A DNA stretch of 7,174 nt, from positions 1 through 7,174 of the forward strand of contig ONSE01000005.1 of assembly GCA_900320415.1 (NCBI GenBank). Direction: 5' to 3'. This DNA comes from an uncultured Eubacteriales bacterium (GTDB taxonomy: Bacteria > Bacillota > Clostridia > Oscillospirales > Acutalibacteraceae). A program made the position numbers and the translations under genes. Each line of letters opens with the position of its first letter. The stretch's first letter is position 1. Under the pieces are notes generated by a model that saw only the letters and a list, made by a program, of their open reading frames with translations, ran no database searches and was not told where the DNA came from. Shown piece by piece: positions 1 through 5,617 of the stretch.

Positions 1-84
1 GCGGCAGTAACCGATAGAACGACTTATGACGCGGGCAACCGAGGTAACCTCCAAGTCCGCTCTATCTACACGGAGATAAAATAA
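1..84 (+). other. leader upstream of dnaJ; possible tail of an unidentified upstream gene
   Basis: One frame is open from the window edge to a TAA at 82-84, directly before the dnaJ ATG, giving 27 residues that end in SIYTEIK. This does not resemble the acidic C-terminus of DnaK, the usual upstream neighbour, and such a short open frame could be chance. The same stretch can fold: GATAGA (13-18) pairs with TCTATC (61-66), GACTT (21-25) with AAGTC (53-57), and GAGG (41-44) with CCTC (48-51). No T-tract follows, so it is not a normal intrinsic terminator. I see no clear promoter. The dnaJ Shine-Dalgarno GGAG lies just outside the fold at 72-75. Confidence 0.35.
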
Positions 85-1224
85 ATGGCTGATAAGAGAG
101 ATTATTATGAGGTCCTCGGCGTTCAGAAGGGCGCAAGCGAGGATGAAATCAAAAAGGCGTACCGACAGAGCGCCAAAAAATACCATCCCGACCTCCACCC
201 CGGCGACAAGGAGTGCGAGGAAAAGTTCAAGGAGGTCAACGAAGCCTACGAGGTTCTCTCCGACAGCGAGAAGCGCGCGCGCTATGACCAGTTTGGTCAC
301 GCGGGCGTAGACCCCAACTATGGAGCAGGCGCGGGCGGAGGCAGTCCGTTCGGCGTCGATATGGACTTCGGCGATATCTTCTCGAGCTTCTTCGGAGGCG
401 GCTTCGGCGGCAGACGCAGTGCCAACGCGCCCCAGCGCGGCAGCGACGTCGAGGCAAGCGTCACCATCACCTTTGAGGAAAGCGCCAAGGGCGTCACCAA
501 AAAGGTAAGCTACAACAGCATAGACACCTGTGAGGAATGTCACGGCACGGGCGCGCAGCCGGGCACACAGCCCAAACCCTGTTCCGCCTGCGGCGGCTCG
601 GGAAGGGTTTCCATCAACCAGAGAACGCCGTTCGGCGTGGTACAGACCCAGCGCACCTGTGACGCGTGTCACGGCAGAGGAAAGCTGATCGACACACCCT
701 GCCGCAAATGCAACGGCTCGGGCAAACACCGCCGCGCCCACACCGTAGACGTTACGATCCCGGCGGGCATCAAGGACTCGCAGATCCTCAATGTCGGCGG
801 CCACGGCAACGCGGGCAGCAACGGCGGCCCCAAGGGCGATTTACACGTTTACATCAACGTCCGCAAGCACTCGCTCTATGAGCGCAGGGGCGACGACGTC
901 TGGTGCGACCTTCCCCTGACGTTTGCGCAGGCGGCTCTCGGCGCGGAGGTCACCGTGCCCACGCTGGAGGGAAAGGTCAAGTACACCATTCACGAGGGTA
1001 CGCAGCCGAATGACGTGTTCAAACTCAAGGGCAGAGGTATCCCGCATCTCGGCGGCTACGGAAAGGGCGACCAGTACTGCCGCGTAGTGGTGGAGATCCC
1101 CAAAAACCTCAACACAAAGCAGAAGGAATTGATCCGCCAGTTTGACCAGAGCACCACAGAAAAGAATTACGCCAAACGCAAAAGCTTCTTTGAAAAGCTG
1201 AAATCGGCGTTTACCGACAACTGA
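85..1224 (+). CDS. dnaJ: chaperone protein DnaJ (Hsp40)
   Basis: Cytoplasmic co-chaperone that delivers unfolded substrates to DnaK and stimulates its ATPase. The 379-residue product has the full type I layout. The J domain (about 5-70) carries the HPD triad at 34-36. A Gly/Phe-rich linker runs over about 78-110. The zinc-binding domain has four CxxCxGxG repeats with cysteine pairs at 149/152, 166/169, 192/195 and 206/209. The C-terminal substrate-binding domains follow to about 345 and include the GDLHVYINV and GRGIP segments. Length is normal for the family (about 375-380). The start ATG has GGAG nine bases upstream, and translation from it begins at the usual DnaJ N-terminus (DYYEVLGV). 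prmA follows after 13 nt, as in the hrcA-grpE-dnaK-dnaJ-prmA loci of Firmicutes. No CIRCE element is visible here, so any HrcA control would lie upstream of the window. Confidence 0.98.
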   Translation: MADKRDYYEVLGVQKGASEDEIKKAYRQSAKKYHPDLHPGDKECEEKFKEVNEAYEVLSDSEKRARYDQFGHAGVDPNYGAGAGGGSPFGVDMDFGDIFSSFFGGGFGGRRSANAPQRGSDVEASVTITFEESAKGVTKKVSYNSIDTCEECHGTGAQPGTQPKPCSACGGSGRVSINQRTPFGVVQTQRTCDACHGRGKLIDTPCRKCNGSGKHRRAHTVDVTIPAGIKDSQILNVGGHGNAGSNGGPKGDLHVYINVRKHSLYERRGDDVWCDLPLTFAQAALGAEVTVPTLEGKVKYTIHEGTQPNDVFKLKGRGIPHLGGYGKGDQYCRVVVEIPKNLNTKQKELIRQFDQSTTEKNYAKRKSFFEKLKSAFTDN

Positions 1225-1237
1225 TAACGACATCACC

Positions 1238-2170
1238 ATGAACAACTGGACTGAAATAAAAATATCCGTCAATGCCGCGGATATCGACAGGGCGAGCGAC
1301 ATCGCGAATGTCGTCGTACCCTACGGCATCTACATTGAGGACTACACCAATCTTGAGCAGACGGTGGAGGATATCGCGCACATCGACCTCATCGACGAGG
1401 ATTTGCTCCAAAAGGACAGGAGCCGCGCCTTTGTCCACATCTATCTCGAGCCTGACGTCTCCCCTGCCGAGGCGGTCGCGTTTCTGAGCGAGCGCTATGA
1501 AGCGGAGGGGATCGCGCATGAGATCGAGCTGCTCAACTGCGCCGAGGAGGACTGGCGCAACAACTGGAAAAAATACTTTTCTCCCCTTCCCGTCGGCGAA
1601 AAGCTGATGATCGTACCGAGCTGGTATGAAAATTGTGACACACAGGGCAGGACCGCGCTCCATATTGACCCCGGTCTCGCGTTCGGCACAGGAGGTCACG
1701 ACACCACGCGCCTCTGTCTGGAGATGTGCGAGAAGTACATGAAACAGGGCGACACTGTGCTTGACGTGGGCTGCGGCAGCGGTATTCTCGCGATTGCCGC
1801 TCTGCTGACAGGCGCATCCGCCGCTGTAGGAGTGGATATTGATGACGTCGCGGTGCGCACCGCAGCGGAAAACGCTGAGCTCAACGGAGTGGGCGACCGC
1901 TTTACGCCCCTTTGCGGCAGCTTCACCGAAAAGGTGAAGGGCAGGTTTGACATCGTACTTGCCAACATCGTCGCGGACGCGATCAAGTTTCTCTCCAAGG
2001 GCGTGCGCGATTTCATGAAGCCCGGCGCGGTCTATATCATGAGCGGGATTATCGACACACGCGCCGAGGAGGTCAAGGCAGAGGTAAGCCGCTGCTTTGA
2101 CGTCATCGAGGAACACCTCGAAAACGGCTGGTGCTGCATGGTCGCGAAAGCGAAAAGCACCGGCGACTGA
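1238..2170 (+). CDS. prmA: ribosomal protein L11 methyltransferase PrmA
   Basis: SAM-dependent enzyme that methylates ribosomal protein L11 in the cytoplasm. The product has 310 residues, close to the 311 of the B. subtilis protein. The N-terminal part (about 1-130) corresponds to the L11-binding domain and linker. The catalytic Rossmann domain follows. It contains the family signature FGTGGHDTT at 149-157, SAM motif I VLDVGCGSG at 174-182, the acidic motif II VDIDD near 200, and LANI at 241-244 in the place of the catalytic N-[IL]-type motif. The ATG is 13 nt after the dnaJ stop and has no recognisable Shine-Dalgarno in that gap, so expression probably depends on translational coupling or readthrough from dnaJ. 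In B. subtilis the next gene is the 16S rRNA methyltransferase rsmE; here it is absent and a promoter for a different gene follows. Confidence 0.96.
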   Translation: MNNWTEIKISVNAADIDRASDIANVVVPYGIYIEDYTNLEQTVEDIAHIDLIDEDLLQKDRSRAFVHIYLEPDVSPAEAVAFLSERYEAEGIAHEIELLNCAEEDWRNNWKKYFSPLPVGEKLMIVPSWYENCDTQGRTALHIDPGLAFGTGGHDTTRLCLEMCEKYMKQGDTVLDVGCGSGILAIAALLTGASAAVGVDIDDVAVRTAAENAELNGVGDRFTPLCGSFTEKVKGRFDIVLANIVADAIKFLSKGVRDFMKPGAVYIMSGIIDTRAEEVKAEVSRCFDVIEEHLENGWCCMVAKAKSTGD

Positions 2171-2202
2171 TATTCTACATTGAATCTCCCCTCCAAAACC
2201 GC

Positions 2203-2231
2203 TTGCATTTATCACGCTATTGTGATAAAAT
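2203..2231 (+). promoter_or_regulatory. sigma-A-type promoter for the membrane protein gene
   Basis: A -10 box TAAAAT (2226-2231, five of six consensus bases) has an extended -10 TG at 2223-2224. It is preceded by TTGCAT (2203-2208) at exactly 17 bp, which matches the -35 consensus only in TTG. The extended -10 can compensate for a weak -35. Transcription would begin near 2238, leaving a leader of about 28 nt before the TTG start and including the GGAGG. The prmA-downstream gap is also distinctly more AT-rich than the flanking coding DNA. Assigned by eye from consensus only. Confidence 0.65.
2208..2229. promoter_or_regulatory. candidate operator: 8-bp inverted repeat with 6-bp spacer
   Basis: TTTATCAC at 2208-2215 and GTGATAAA at 2222-2229 are perfect inverted repeats separated by GCTATT. 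The palindrome fills the space between the -35 and -10 boxes and covers four bases of the -10, the classic place for a repressor to block RNA polymerase. It does not match the motifs I know well: CIRCE (TTAGCACTC arms, 9-bp spacer), CRP-type TGTGA/TCACA (opposite orientation), Fur or FapR. The regulator is therefore unknown. A transcript hairpin is unlikely to matter, because the repeat lies upstream of the predicted start site. Confidence 0.5.
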
Positions 2232-2252
2232 AGAATCGATTATAAATCCATT

Positions 2253-2257
2253 GGAGG
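2253..2257 (+). promoter_or_regulatory. Shine-Dalgarno GGAGG that favours a TTG start
   Basis: GGAGG lies only 2 nt before the in-frame ATG at 2260 but 8 nt before the in-frame TTG at 2266. The normal 5-9 nt spacing favours TTG, which would give a protein beginning MKKPDKREN. A start at the ATG would add only two residues (Met-Ile) ahead of this. The far upstream in-frame ATG at 2131 lies inside prmA, precedes the promoter, and is not credible. Confidence 0.7.
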
Positions 2258-2265
2258 TAATGATT

Positions 2266-2877
2266 TTGAAAAAACCTGATAAAAGAGAAAATATCAATCT
2301 GTTTTTCTCTGCATTTCTGATTCTCGCGTTCATCGTTTGCGCGCACTTTTTCACACAGTTCACCGCGAACCTCGAGGCGACGGCGGCGACTGTTGTCAAC
2401 ATTCTGATTTACGCCGTATTCGGCCTGCTTGTATTCTACGCGACAAGAGTCGGCGACGGCAAGCCTGTCAAGCGCTTTTCCGCCGTCACGCTGATCGTAC
2501 TGGTTCTCCCCTCTCTCTACATTCTCGTGGCTTCCGTGGCGAAGTTCATGCCTCTGAGCAGCTTTTTCGCGGGCAGTGCGGGTACCGTAAGCGTGATCAC
2601 CGCTCTCGCGGCCGTTGCGCTGGGCTACGGCGTCCCCTACACCTTCTTCAGCGGCTTTGAGACCGCTCCCGAGGAAGAGGAAGAAGAGGAAACCGAGGTG
2701 CTTGAGGGCGGCGTAGAAGCCGATATTCTCGAGGCTGCGGAAAAGGAAGAAGACAAAACGGAAGAGAATGCAGAGGAAGCCGCCGAGACCGCTGAAAACA
2801 CCGTTGAGGAGAAAGCGGAGGAAGCCGCGGAGAACGCCGAAGAAAAAACAGAGGAAGCTGCCGATAAGGCAGAATAA
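2266..2877 (+). CDS. unrecognised four-helix membrane protein with acidic repetitive cytoplasmic tail
   Basis: I do not recognise this family and assign no function. From the preferred TTG start the protein has 203 residues. The N-terminus is basic (KKPDKR). Four hydrophobic segments follow at about 12-30, 41-59, 72-92 and 105-128. The loop between segments 2 and 3 (60-70) contains R61, K66, K69 and R70, so by the positive-inside rule both ends should be cytoplasmic. After residue 135 the sequence becomes very acidic: a run of seven Glu (136-142), then a Glu/Ala-rich helix to the C-terminus with an 11-residue period. There are no obvious catalytic motifs, a single Cys (25) and a single His (27). 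It has its own promoter and terminator, so it appears to be a single-gene transcript between prmA and mrp. A lineage-specific envelope or stress protein is one possibility, but that is a guess. The tail could mediate protein contacts or bind cations. Confidence 0.8.
   Translation: MKKPDKRENINLFFSAFLILAFIVCAHFFTQFTANLEATAATVVNILIYAVFGLLVFYATRVGDGKPVKRFSAVTLIVLVLPSLYILVASVAKFMPLSSFFAGSAGTVSVITALAAVALGYGVPYTFFSGFETAPEEEEEEETEVLEGGVEADILEAAEKEEDKTEENAEEAAETAENTVEEKAEEAAENAEEKTEEAADKAE
2761..2874 (+). repeat. 11-residue (33-bp) periodic Glu/Ala repeat in the membrane protein tail
   Basis: Residues 166-203 align in 11-residue units: EENAEEAAETA, ENTVEEKAEEA, AENAEEKTEEA and a partial ADKAE. In each unit position 4 is small or hydrophobic (A, V, A, A), followed by Glu at position 5. 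Hendecad periodicity of this kind is known from LEA group 3-like proteins and some coiled coils, and predicts a long charged helix. At DNA level the region is purine-rich (GAG/GAA/GCx codons) and only approximately repeated, so the similarity is mainly at protein level. Confidence 0.6.
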
Positions 2878-2897
2878 AATACCAAGGTATCTTTATC

Positions 2898-2930
2898 GGG
2901 GAGTTGCCGCACAACTCCCCTTTTATTATT
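2898..2930 (+). terminator. intrinsic terminator after the membrane protein gene
   Basis: GGGGAGTTG (2898-2906) and CAACTCCCC (2912-2920) form a perfect 9-bp stem with a 5-nt loop, followed directly by TTTTATTATT. It lies 20 nt after the stop codon and 34 nt before mrp. It should end most transcription of the membrane protein gene, so mrp needs readthrough or its own promoter. The only hint of the latter is a TACAAT -10-like box at 2930-2935 without a good -35 at normal spacing. Confidence 0.9.
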
Positions 2931-2954
2931 ACAATGAAATGAGGATGTAACACT

Positions 2955-3773
2955 ATGGGATGCAATCACGATTGCTCCAACTGCAGCTCAAGCTGCGGCG
3001 GCGAGCAGGATTTACACGAGCCGCTGAACCAATACAGCTCCGTCAAGCACGTTATCGGCGTGGTTTCGGGCAAGGGCGGCGTCGGAAAGAGCATGGTAAC
3101 CTCTCAGCTGGCTGTCGCGCTGAACCGCGCCGGCAAAAAGGTTGCGATTCTTGACGCGGATATCACAGGCCCCTCGATTCCGAAGGCGTTCGGTATTCAC
3201 GAAAAGGCGATGGGCAGCGAAATGGGAATTCTGCCTGCCGTCACCGAAACAGGAATCGAGATCATGTCCATCAATCTCCTGCTCAAGGAGGAGACCGACC
3301 CCGTTGTATGGCGTTCGCCGATGATCGTCGGCACCGTCAAGCAGTTCTGGACCGACGTTATCTGGAACGAGGTGGACTATATGTTCGTTGATATGCCGCC
3401 CGGAACAGGCGATATTCCACTGACCGTGTTCCAGAGCCTCCCTCTCGACGGCATCATCGTCGTCGCCTCTCCGCAGGAGCTGGTCTCGATGATCGTCGAA
3501 AAGGCTGTCAAGATGGCGGATATGATGAACATTCCCGTGCTCGGTCTGGTAGAGAACATGAGCTATTTTGTCTGCCCCGACTGCGGCAAGCATCACAGCG
3601 TATTCGGTGAGAGCCACATTGACGACATCGCGGCGAAGTACAACACGAAGGTCATCGCGAAGCTGCCGATCGACCCCGAACTCGCGGCAAAGGCTGACGA
3701 GGGCAGAGCGGAAAGCTTCGACGGCAACTATCTCGACGAAGCGGTCGCCTATCTCGAAGAAACATTAGGATAA
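2955..3773 (+). CDS. mrp: Mrp/Nbp35-family P-loop ATPase, iron-sulfur cluster carrier
   Basis: Cytoplasmic ATPase of the Mrp/NBP35 (ApbC) family, which binds [4Fe-4S] clusters and hands them to apo-proteins. The 272-residue product contains the deviant Walker A GKGGVGKS at 39-46, the ILDADITGPS segment at 65-74, the VDMPPGTGD switch motif at 145-153 and the paired CPDC cysteines C207/C210 that hold the bridging cluster in family dimers. The N-terminus adds four cysteines, C3, C7, C10 and C14. This resembles the N-terminal cluster-binding extension of Nbp35, although the spacing differs from the eukaryotic motif. The DUF59 domain found at the N-terminus of many bacterial Mrp proteins is absent. 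The start ATG has GAGG ten bases upstream. The gene appears monocistronic, with terminators on both sides. ParA/MinD-type ATPases are related, but the CPDC pair and PPGTGD motif favour Mrp. Confidence 0.95.
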   Translation: MGCNHDCSNCSSSCGGEQDLHEPLNQYSSVKHVIGVVSGKGGVGKSMVTSQLAVALNRAGKKVAILDADITGPSIPKAFGIHEKAMGSEMGILPAVTETGIEIMSINLLLKEETDPVVWRSPMIVGTVKQFWTDVIWNEVDYMFVDMPPGTGDIPLTVFQSLPLDGIIVVASPQELVSMIVEKAVKMADMMNIPVLGLVENMSYFVCPDCGKHHSVFGESHIDDIAAKYNTKVIAKLPIDPELAAKADEGRAESFDGNYLDEAVAYLEETLG

Positions 3774-3827
3774 AAAAACAAGCAGGCTGATTCAAAGGCA
3801 GGAAAACCTTGAATCAGCCTGTTTTTT
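3772..3827. terminator. bidirectional terminator between mrp and accA
   Basis: CAGGCTGATTCAA (3783-3795) pairs perfectly with TTGAATCAGCCTG (3809-3821). After a one-base bulge, GG (3797-3798) pairs with CC (3807-3808), with an 8-nt loop. TTTTTT follows at 3822-3827 for + strand transcripts. For - strand transcripts the run of seven A at 3772-3778 becomes the U-tract, separated from the stem by four bases. One hairpin can therefore end both mrp and the convergent fab/acc operon. The - strand U-tract overlaps the mrp stop codon. Confidence 0.92.
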
Positions 3828-3845
3828 CTCAGTCATTATTGATAT

Positions 3846-4664
3846 TTACGCTTTCTGACATCCGATTTTACGGAAGCGGGCGTAGCGTCTCTCCAGCAGT
3901 TCCTCGTCGGTGAGAGCGAGGTTCTTTTCAAAGGTACGCAGCACGAGCAGCTTCAGACTCTCGAACATCGCCAGATCGTCCGCCTTGGGCTGGCGGATAA
4001 TACGCTCAATCACGCCGAAGCCGAACAAATCCTGCGCTGTCAGCTTGAGAGCGGCAGCGGCATCGGGCGCCTTGGCGCTGTCCTTCCAGAGAATGGAGGC
4101 GCAGCCCTCGGGTGAAATAACGGAATATACGGAATTCTCGAGCATCCACACCTCATCGGCAACCGCAAGCGCGAGCGCGCCGCCGCTGCCGCCCTCACCG
4201 ATCAGAATGGTGAGGACAGGTGTTTTGAGCGTCATCATTTCCATCAGGTTCTCGGCAATCGCCTGACCCTGACCTCTCTCCTCGGCACCGATTCCGGGAT
4301 AGGCTCCGCTGGTGTCAACCAGACAAAGCACGGGACGGCGGAACTTCTCCGCCTGCTTCATCAGACGCAGCGCCTTGCGGTAGCCCTCGGGATGCGCCTG
4401 GCCGAAGTTGCGCTCCATGCGCTCCTTGGTGTTTCTTCCCTTTTCAATGCCGATAACGGTGACAGGCGTTTCGTAAAGCATCCCCAGACCGCCGATGATC
4501 GCCTTATCGTCGGCAAATCTTCTGTCGCCGTGCAGTTCAAAGAAGCTGTCGCCGAACATATTTTTTATATAGTCAATCGCCGTCAGTCTTGAGGCGTCGC
4601 GCGCCGCGAGCACCTTTTCATAGGCGGGATTGGTGTTGGTGTTAGTCGTCGTATTCGCGGACAT
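3846..4664 (-). CDS. accA: acetyl-CoA carboxylase carboxyltransferase subunit alpha
   Basis: With AccD it forms the carboxyltransferase that moves the carboxyl group from carboxybiotin to acetyl-CoA, giving malonyl-CoA for fatty-acid synthesis. The 272-residue protein has a crotonase-like fold. Visible family segments are ELHGDRRFADD (43-53), DTSGAYPG (117-124), the oxyanion-type glycine loop GEGGSGGA (156-163) and SPEGCASILW (184-193). It is shorter than the roughly 319-residue E. coli protein, mainly at the N-terminus. It begins with a low-complexity Thr/Asn tract (residues 5-12) before the conserved region starts near AYEKVLAARD. The start lies 2 nt after the accD stop and its Shine-Dalgarno is inside accD, so the two subunits are almost certainly translated in a coupled way, fitting their 1:1 complex. 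It is the last gene of the operon. Confidence 0.97.
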   Translation of the reverse strand: MSANTTTNTNTNPAYEKVLAARDASRLTAIDYIKNMFGDSFFELHGDRRFADDKAIIGGLGMLYETPVTVIGIEKGRNTKERMERNFGQAHPEGYRKALRLMKQAEKFRRPVLCLVDTSGAYPGIGAEERGQGQAIAENLMEMMTLKTPVLTILIGEGGSGGALALAVADEVWMLENSVYSVISPEGCASILWKDSAKAPDAAAALKLTAQDLFGFGVIERIIRQPKADDLAMFESLKLLVLRTFEKNLALTDEELLERRYARFRKIGCQKA

Positions 4665-4666
4665 TG

Positions 4667-5521
4667 TTAACCCTCCCCGTAGCCGTGCAGTTTCAAAAGC
4701 CTGGCGATCGTCGGCTTGAGCATATCGCGCTTGACGACCGCGTCAATAAAGCCCTTCTGGAGAACAAACTCCGCCGTCTGGAAGTCCTTGGGGAGCTTCT
4801 GGCGCATTGTCTGCTCGATGACGCGCGGTCCCGCAAAGGCGACCAGCGCGTTCGGCTCGGCGAGAATGATATCGCCCTCCATGGCAAAGGAGGCTGTGAC
4901 GCCGCCCGTGGTGGGATCTGTCAGCACGGTGATATACAGCAGCCCCGCGTCGCTGTGACGCTTGACCGCGCCCGAGGTTTTCGCCATCTGCATCAGGCTG
5001 AGGATACCCTCCTGCATTCTCGCGCCTCCCGATACGGTGCAGACCACGATCGGAAGCGACTGCTCTGTCGCGTACTCAAAGGCTCGGGTGATTTTTTCGC
5101 CCGTAACGGTACCCATACTGCCCATCATGAAATCCGCGTCCATCACGCAGAGCACGGAGCGGATGCCTTCGATGGTGCATTCGCCGCAGCGCACGGACTC
5201 GTTCGCTTTTTTCTTCGCCTTTTCCAGCTTTTCGTCATAGCCGGGGAAATCGAGCAGGTTTCGGCTCGTCAGATCCTTGTCGCTTTCCCTGAAGGAATGC
5301 TTGTCCGCCAGCAGCGCAATGCGTTGTCTTGCGTTCATGCGGAAATGGTGGTCGCAGTGCGTGCAGACACGCAGGTTCTCCTCCATATCGGTGGTGAGGA
5401 GCAGGGTGTTGCACTTGGGACACTTGATCCACATTTCCTCAGGCACAAAGGGGACATTCTGTTGTTTTTCAGCGGAATTCTCCAGCTCGTTTTTCGGTTT
5501 TACAAAAGCAAAAAAGTCCAT
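4667..5521 (-). CDS. accD: acetyl-CoA carboxylase carboxyltransferase subunit beta
   Basis: Partner of AccA in the carboxyltransferase. The 284-residue protein starts with a variable segment, then the zinc ribbon with cysteines C34, C37, C53 and C56, as in the E. coli subunit. The crotonase-like domain carries MGSMGTVTG (133-141), SGGARMQEG (164-172), TDPTTGGVTASFAM (201-214) and FAGPRVIEQT (229-238). Length is typical (280-305). The ATG has GAGG six bases upstream, and no alternative ATG, GTG or TTG is available upstream in frame before a stop. An additional CGEC pair (C112, C115) lies outside the zinc ribbon, just before the catalytic domain. It lies 96 nt after accC and 2 nt before accA. 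Confidence 0.97.
   Translation of the reverse strand: MDFFAFVKPKNELENSAEKQQNVPFVPEEMWIKCPKCNTLLLTTDMEENLRVCTHCDHHFRMNARQRIALLADKHSFRESDKDLTSRNLLDFPGYDEKLEKAKKKANESVRCGECTIEGIRSVLCVMDADFMMGSMGTVTGEKITRAFEYATEQSLPIVVCTVSGGARMQEGILSLMQMAKTSGAVKRHSDAGLLYITVLTDPTTGGVTASFAMEGDIILAEPNALVAFAGPRVIEQTMRQKLPKDFQTAEFVLQKGFIDAVVKRDMLKPTIARLLKLHGYGEG
4671..4678 (-). promoter_or_regulatory. accA Shine-Dalgarno embedded in the accD C-terminus
   Basis: On the - strand GGGGAGGG lies 6 nt before the accA ATG and encodes part of the last three accD codons (Gly-Glu-Gly, before TAA). The strong site inside the upstream gene supports translational coupling of AccD and AccA. Confidence 0.75.
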
Positions 5522-5617
5522 ATGTTTCCTCTTTTTCGATTCGCGTACTCTCTTTCTTCGCGTCCGCGCGGGAATGGTTTATCAGCTCTCAACGAATTTC
5601 CTCGCTTCGGGAACGGC

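Noticed and set aside
1211..2215. A 334-codon open frame on the - strand across prmA
   Set aside because: It is a mirror of prmA caused by codon bias. It has no ribosome-binding site or recognisable motif, and would start inside the promoter palindrome region of the next gene.
2131..2265. N-terminal extension of the membrane protein starting inside prmA
   Set aside because: It has no Shine-Dalgarno, precedes the predicted promoter, overlaps prmA and would place a non-hydrophobic segment before the first helix.
2879..2890. Small inverted repeat ATACC-AA-GGTAT before the terminator
   Set aside because: The 5-bp arms with a 2-nt gap are short, lie between a stop codon and a terminator with no promoter nearby, and match no operator I can defend.
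2930..2935. TACAAT as a promoter -10 for mrp
   Set aside because: There is no -35 at 16-18 bp; the nearest TTGCCG is 20 bp away inside the terminator stem. Transcription would start at about the mrp Shine-Dalgarno, leaving almost no leader.
2637..2969. Ser/Ala-rich open frames on the - strand opposite the acidic tail
   Set aside because: Complement of the GAG/GAA/GCx repeat gives long Ser/Phe/Leu-rich frames. They run through the terminator hairpin and are artefacts of composition.
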